In this document: one piece after another, positions 6,027-8,855 of the stretch
Layout of the letters: the number at the start of each line of letters is the position of its first letter
Numbering within the stretch: the stretch's first letter is position 1
Translations under genes and position numbers: made by a program
From: Filomicrobium sp.
GTDB lineage: Bacteria > Pseudomonadota > Alphaproteobacteria > Rhizobiales > Hyphomicrobiaceae
Assembly: GCA_021775655.1 (NCBI GenBank)
Contig: JAJFHK010000291.1
Location: 1 to 8,855 of the forward strand
Length of the DNA: 8,855 nucleotides
Direction of reading: 5' to 3'
Notes under the pieces: model-generated
What the model saw: the letters and a program-made list of their open reading frames with translations, nothing else
The model's database searches: none
What the model was told of the DNA's origin: nothing

Positions 6027-6401
6027 ATGACCGAGAACCCTACCTTTGACTTTTCCTTGCTGACGCAAGGCAACATCCAAATCAAAAAGTTCGCAGCGGA
6101 CGAGAAGATTTTCCTGGCTGGCGAAGGTGGTTCGGAAATGTACATCGTCCGCTCAGGGAAGGTTGCGATCAGGGCTGGCGGGATGATCGTTGAGAGCGTT
6201 GGTCCTGGTGGGCTGTTTGGCGAGATGGCGCTGATCGACGGGAGCCCGCGTTCGGCAACGGCGGAAGCTGCTGAGGACAGTGAAATAGCCGTCCTTGAAC
6301 AGCCGGGCTTTCTCGGCCTCATCCAACAGTATCCGAAGTTTGCGCTGACGGTGATGCAACTCATGGCGCGCCGTATCCGGCGGACGAACGAGAGCCTTTG
6401 A
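6027..6401 (+). CDS. stand-alone cyclic-nucleotide-binding domain protein
   Basis: This 124-residue protein is a single CRP/FNR-type cyclic-nucleotide-binding beta-barrel. The phosphate-binding cassette is complete: GGLFGEMALIDGSPRSATA, with Glu66 (ribose contact) and Arg75-Ser76 (phosphate contact), the equivalents of CRP Glu72, Arg82 and Ser83. Binding of cAMP or cGMP is therefore plausible. There is no helix-turn-helix after the barrel, so it is not a transcription factor by itself. It more likely acts as a sensor or adaptor for an unknown partner. ATG 6027 is chosen because GGTGAG lies just upstream; GTG 6018 would add MSR. No signal peptide or membrane segment is visible, so it should be cytoplasmic. 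It precedes a row of methyltransferase genes by 79 bases, which may or may not mean a shared transcript. Confidence 0.88.
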   Translation: MTENPTFDFSLLTQGNIQIKKFAADEKIFLAGEGGSEMYIVRSGKVAIRAGGMIVESVGPGGLFGEMALIDGSPRSATAEAAEDSEIAVLEQPGFLGLIQQYPKFALTVMQLMARRIRRTNESL

Positions 6402-6480
6402 ACTTTCGCAGGCTTGCTCGACGTTGGTATCGCGTTCGTGGTAGCAGGCAGCTTCCATTGAAACGAGCATTCTTTGCAGT

Positions 6481-7395
6481 ATGACGCTGACCATTCCCAG
6501 AACCTACGACTTGATCGAAGCGACAGGCTTTCCTGGCTACGAGCTTCTGGATTCCGGTGCGGGTCGCAAGCTTGAACGGTTTGGCGACATCATCGTCGAC
6601 CGGCCTGAGATGCAAGCATTGTGGCAAAGACGCCTCTTGGCGGATCGATGGACGCAGGCGCACGCCGTATTTTCAGCTACGTCAGATGACGAAGACAAGG
6701 GTAAGTGGCGCATTGACCGGGCAGTTCCGGAAAGCTGGCCGGTGCAGGTTGAGGACGTGACGATGTTGTGCCGGCTGCAGGGCCTGTGGCACCTGGGGCT
6801 CTTTCCCGAGCAGATGCCGCATTGGCAATGGATGTTGGAGCAGATCAGGTCGGCCAAGGCTGCAGGAGTCGAACGCCCACGCGTTCTGAACTTGTTCGGC
6901 TATACGGGAGCAGCCTCATTGTTGGCGGCTGCAGCAGGCGCAGAAGTCGTTCACGTCGACGCTTCGAAAAAGGCTATCCAATGGGCCCGCGAGAACCAAG
7001 CCACATCGAAGCTCGATGCTGCACCAATCCGCTGGATGTTGGATGATGCGCGCAAGTTTACAGCTCGCGAAGTGCGCCGCGGCCGCGACTATCATGTGCT
7101 TCTTGTCGATCCGCCGAAGTTCGGGCGCGGGCCCAAGAACGAAACGTGGGATTTATTCGCTGACCTACCTGCACTTATGGAGGACTGCGCAGCGCTTGTT
7201 GCCGACCAGCATGCTGTGGTGGTGTTAACAGTCTACGCGATCCGCGCTTCGGGTATGGCGTTTGCGGAGTTGGTCGCCGAAAAGATGGCAAGGGCAGGCG
7301 GCAAGCTGCACGTTGGCGAATTGGCGATCCGCTCCAAAGGTGGCCAGGCGATGGTGCCAACGTCGCTATTCGTGCGGTGGACGTCCAATGCGTGA
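6481..7395 (+). CDS. class I SAM-dependent methyltransferase, COG1092 / RlmI-like, no PUA domain
   Basis: This 304-residue protein resembles the catalytic part of 23S rRNA methyltransferases of the RlmI/RlmK group. An N-terminal beta-rich region (about 15-115, with LLDSGAGRKLERFG and LFPEQMPHWQWM) precedes a Rossmann methyltransferase fold. SAM motif I is VLNLFGYTGAAS from residue 135, the acidic ribose-binding residue is in HVDASKKAI, and motif IV is DPPKFG (Asp210-Gly215). The N-terminal PUA domain of E. coli RlmI is absent. The region where m5C enzymes carry a TCS-type cysteine reads VLTVYAIRAS, so cytosine-C5 chemistry is doubtful and the substrate is unknown; RNA is most likely. There is no clear Shine-Dalgarno before ATG 6481, but no other standard start exists after the in-frame stop at 6442. 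Its end overlaps the next gene by eight bases. Confidence 0.87.
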   Translation: MTLTIPRTYDLIEATGFPGYELLDSGAGRKLERFGDIIVDRPEMQALWQRRLLADRWTQAHAVFSATSDDEDKGKWRIDRAVPESWPVQVEDVTMLCRLQGLWHLGLFPEQMPHWQWMLEQIRSAKAAGVERPRVLNLFGYTGAASLLAAAAGAEVVHVDASKKAIQWARENQATSKLDAAPIRWMLDDARKFTAREVRRGRDYHVLLVDPPKFGRGPKNETWDLFADLPALMEDCAALVADQHAVVVLTVYAIRASGMAFAELVAEKMARAGGKLHVGELAIRSKGGQAMVPTSLFVRWTSNA

Positions 7396-8245
7396 TGTCC
7401 GGCGCCCAGGCTCCAGGCCACAACCTGCCAGTCTATCTCAGGCGAAGCCGATTTCGAGTTTACAGAATAACCGTGTGAAGGCGATCCGTGCGCTTGAGAT
7501 GCGCAAAGTGCGCCGCGCAACAGGTCTGTTCGTTGCCGAGGGGGCGTCTGTTCTTATCAGCGCGCGCGAGGCGGGCTGGCAACCACAAACGGTGATCTTC
7601 GAGCCAAACGGCGGGGAAAGCCCAACGGTTCGCACATTGGTCAACGGGGCATTGCGGGAGGGCACTGAGGTGCTTGAGGTGACTGCCTCAGTCCTTGCGA
7701 AACTTGCCTCCAAGGACAACCCGCAGGCCGTGCTTGGTGTGTTTCAGCAGCGCTGGGCAGATGCACCGTCTCCGGCGGGGGTTGATGTGAAGGACGTGTG
7801 GCTGGTTCTTGAAGAAGTTCGAGATCCTGGAAATCTTGGAACAATTCTTCGAACAGTCGATGCGGTCGGTGCGAGTGGTGTGATCCTAATTGGCAATTGT
7901 TGCGACCCGTATTCGCGTGAGTGCGTCCGGGCGACGATGGGGTCGATTTTCGCAGTGCCGATTGTGCGAATGTCACGCGATGATTTTCTGATGTGGCGTG
8001 CGGACTGGCCTGGCGATGTTGTTGGGCTGCACTTGAAGGGGGCGGAAGATTTCCGCACCGCACAGTATGAACCGCCGGTTCTTGTTGTTATGGGCAGCGA
8101 GGGGCCGGGCCTTTCGGAAGAATTGACGGCGGTTTGCTCGCGAAGAATTAAAATTCCGATGTCCGGGCAGCTAGACTCGTTGAACCTGGCCGTCGCAACA
8201 GCTTTGACGCTCTACCAGATCCGCAGCCCTCACCTCAGTTTGTGA
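7388..8245 (+). CDS. TrmH/SpoU family RNA 2'-O-methyltransferase
   Basis: This 285-residue SPOUT-fold enzyme is expected to transfer a methyl group from SAM to a ribose 2'-OH in rRNA or tRNA. A basic N-terminal tail leads into a substrate-binding domain (about 25-115, with SLQNNRVKAIRAL and GLFVAEG). The knotted catalytic domain carries all three family motifs: DPGNLGTILRTVDAVGA (Asn149, catalytic Arg155), VMGSEGPGL (Glu238) and IPMSGQLDSLNLAVATAL (Ser264, Asn266). RlmB, TsnR and TrmH all belong here and the exact target nucleotide cannot be told. ATG 7388 is chosen because GGTGGA lies six bases upstream; it overlaps the preceding gene by eight bases (ATGCGTGA), which suggests translational coupling. 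The frame is open back to 7262 but that part overlaps the upstream gene and resembles nothing in the family. Confidence 0.92.
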   Translation: MRDVRRPGSRPQPASLSQAKPISSLQNNRVKAIRALEMRKVRRATGLFVAEGASVLISAREAGWQPQTVIFEPNGGESPTVRTLVNGALREGTEVLEVTASVLAKLASKDNPQAVLGVFQQRWADAPSPAGVDVKDVWLVLEEVRDPGNLGTILRTVDAVGASGVILIGNCCDPYSRECVRATMGSIFAVPIVRMSRDDFLMWRADWPGDVVGLHLKGAEDFRTAQYEPPVLVVMGSEGPGLSEELTAVCSRRIKIPMSGQLDSLNLAVATALTLYQIRSPHLSL

Positions 8246-8258
8246 AAGTTAGCGACAG

Positions 8259-8855
8259 ATGCGCATCGAATATCACCGAACGCTGATCGCGGATCACATT
8301 CGCAACCGCGTTCTGCACGATGCGTTGAGTGCAGTCATCGAGCCGGGGTGTACCGTCGTGGCGGACATCGGTGCCGGGACTGGGCTGCTCGGGTTGATGG
8401 CGGCGCGGCTAGGGGCCAAGGAAGTATTCTTTTACGAGGCTGCAGAAGTGGCAGGTGTCGCTGAAGAGGTAATTTCTGCGAGCGGATTTCAGAACTGCTT
8501 TGTCATGCCGTGCCATTCAACGGAGATGGCGGATGCGCCGCAGGTCGATGTGATCATCTCCGAAACACTCGGCAACTACGCGTTTGAAGAAGACATCATC
8601 GCGACGCTGAGTGATGCACGGATGCGGTTTCTCAAGCCGGGCGGTGTCATGCTGCCAAGAACGGTGACCCAGTTTGCAGCGCCGGTTATTGCATCTCGCC
8701 TCGACAGCGAATTGCGAGTCTGGGGGAAAACGGGAGAGACCTATGGTCTCGATCTTTCGTTGCCACAGATCATGAGTCTCAATAACGCGTATGTCCGGCG
8801 AATCGCGGCTGATGAATTGCTGCCGGAGTCGGTGCAGCAATTGGATCGAGTGGAT
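8259..8855 (+). CDS. PRMT-like class I SAM methyltransferase (partial, runs off right edge)
   Basis: The frame from ATG 8259 stays open for 199 codons to the edge of the window. SAM motif I is VADIGAGTGLLGLMAARLGA (Asp36, glycines 38, 40, 42), and Glu60 ends the next strand. The segment ISETLGNYAFEED contains Glu102 and Glu111, nine residues apart, exactly as in the double-E loop that holds arginine in protein arginine methyltransferases. FLKPGGVMLPRTVTQF matches the strand after that loop in PRMTs. The N-terminus is short and lacks the usual YFDSY helix; the THW loop region and C-terminal barrel lie outside or near the edge and cannot be judged. The gene starts 13 bases after the TrmH-family stop codon, with a weak ribosome binding site, so probably shares its transcript. 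Arginine methylation is inferred; another protein substrate or a different target is possible. Confidence 0.85.
   Translation, partial: MRIEYHRTLIADHIRNRVLHDALSAVIEPGCTVVADIGAGTGLLGLMAARLGAKEVFFYEAAEVAGVAEEVISASGFQNCFVMPCHSTEMADAPQVDVIISETLGNYAFEEDIIATLSDARMRFLKPGGVMLPRTVTQFAAPVIASRLDSELRVWGKTGETYGLDLSLPQIMSLNNAYVRRIAADELLPESVQQLDRVD

Noticed and set aside
5831..6364. 177-codon minus-strand frame across the prfB-cyclic-nucleotide gene gap
   Set aside because: It is antisense to two convincing plus-strand genes and its product is low-complexity Ser/Pro/Ala-rich, as expected for a shadow.
8517..8840. 107-codon minus-strand frame at the right edge
   Set aside because: It is antisense to the PRMT-like gene, whose motifs are clear and whose frame is open to the window edge.
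1..8855. Mobile element, phage, CRISPR array or a new defence system
   Set aside because: No transposase, integrase, terminal inverted repeats, direct repeat array or defence-type domain was seen. Base composition looks even, and all genes are on one strand in a housekeeping layout.

Overview
The window looks like core chromosome from an alphaproteobacterium, probably of the Hyphomicrobiales/Rhizobiales type. The evidence is GC-rich coding DNA, the gene order cell-wall amidase / class A penicillin-binding protein 1A / release factor 2, the protein sequence style, and a full match to the alphaproteobacterial CtrA box (TTAA-N7-TTAAC) upstream of the first gene. No genus can be named from sequence alone. 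No insertion sequence, phage gene, CRISPR array, tRNA or rRNA was seen.

Layout. Positions 1-411 are intergenic. They hold a strong candidate promoter reading left out of the window on the minus strand, a two-part inverted repeat, a GANTC methylation site, the CtrA-like box and a weak rightward promoter. Then follow, all on the plus strand: an N-acetylmuramoyl-L-alanine amidase with AMIN and Amidase_3 domains (412-1653); a 329-base spacer with three hairpins and two possible small ORFs; mrcA, a bifunctional PBP1A (1983-4544); a spacer with a weak terminator-like hairpin and a good sigma70-type promoter; prfB for release factor 2 with a programmed +1 frameshift at an in-frame UGA (4772-5900); a stand-alone cyclic-nucleotide-binding domain protein (6027-6401); a COG1092-type class I SAM methyltransferase (6481-7395); a TrmH/SpoU RNA 2'-O-methyltransferase (7388-8245); and a PRMT-like methyltransferase that runs off the right edge (8259-8855).

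How the genes fit together. The amidase and PBP1A are the peptidoglycan-splitting and peptidoglycan-building sides of envelope growth and division, and the CtrA-like box would tie the amidase, and perhaps the unseen leftward gene, to the cell cycle. prfB carries its own feedback switch: low RF2 gives slow termination at the internal UGA and favours the frameshift that makes more RF2. The last three genes encode three structurally different methyltransferases in a tightly packed row (an 8-base overlap, then a 13-base gap), probably one operon concerned with modifying RNA or ribosomal/translation proteins.

Most of the window is conserved housekeeping DNA. The least ordinary items are the prfB recoding site, the CtrA-like box, the structured and possibly coding spacer before mrcA, the COG1092 enzyme without a motif VI cysteine, and the bacterial PRMT-like protein with a correctly spaced double-glutamate loop.
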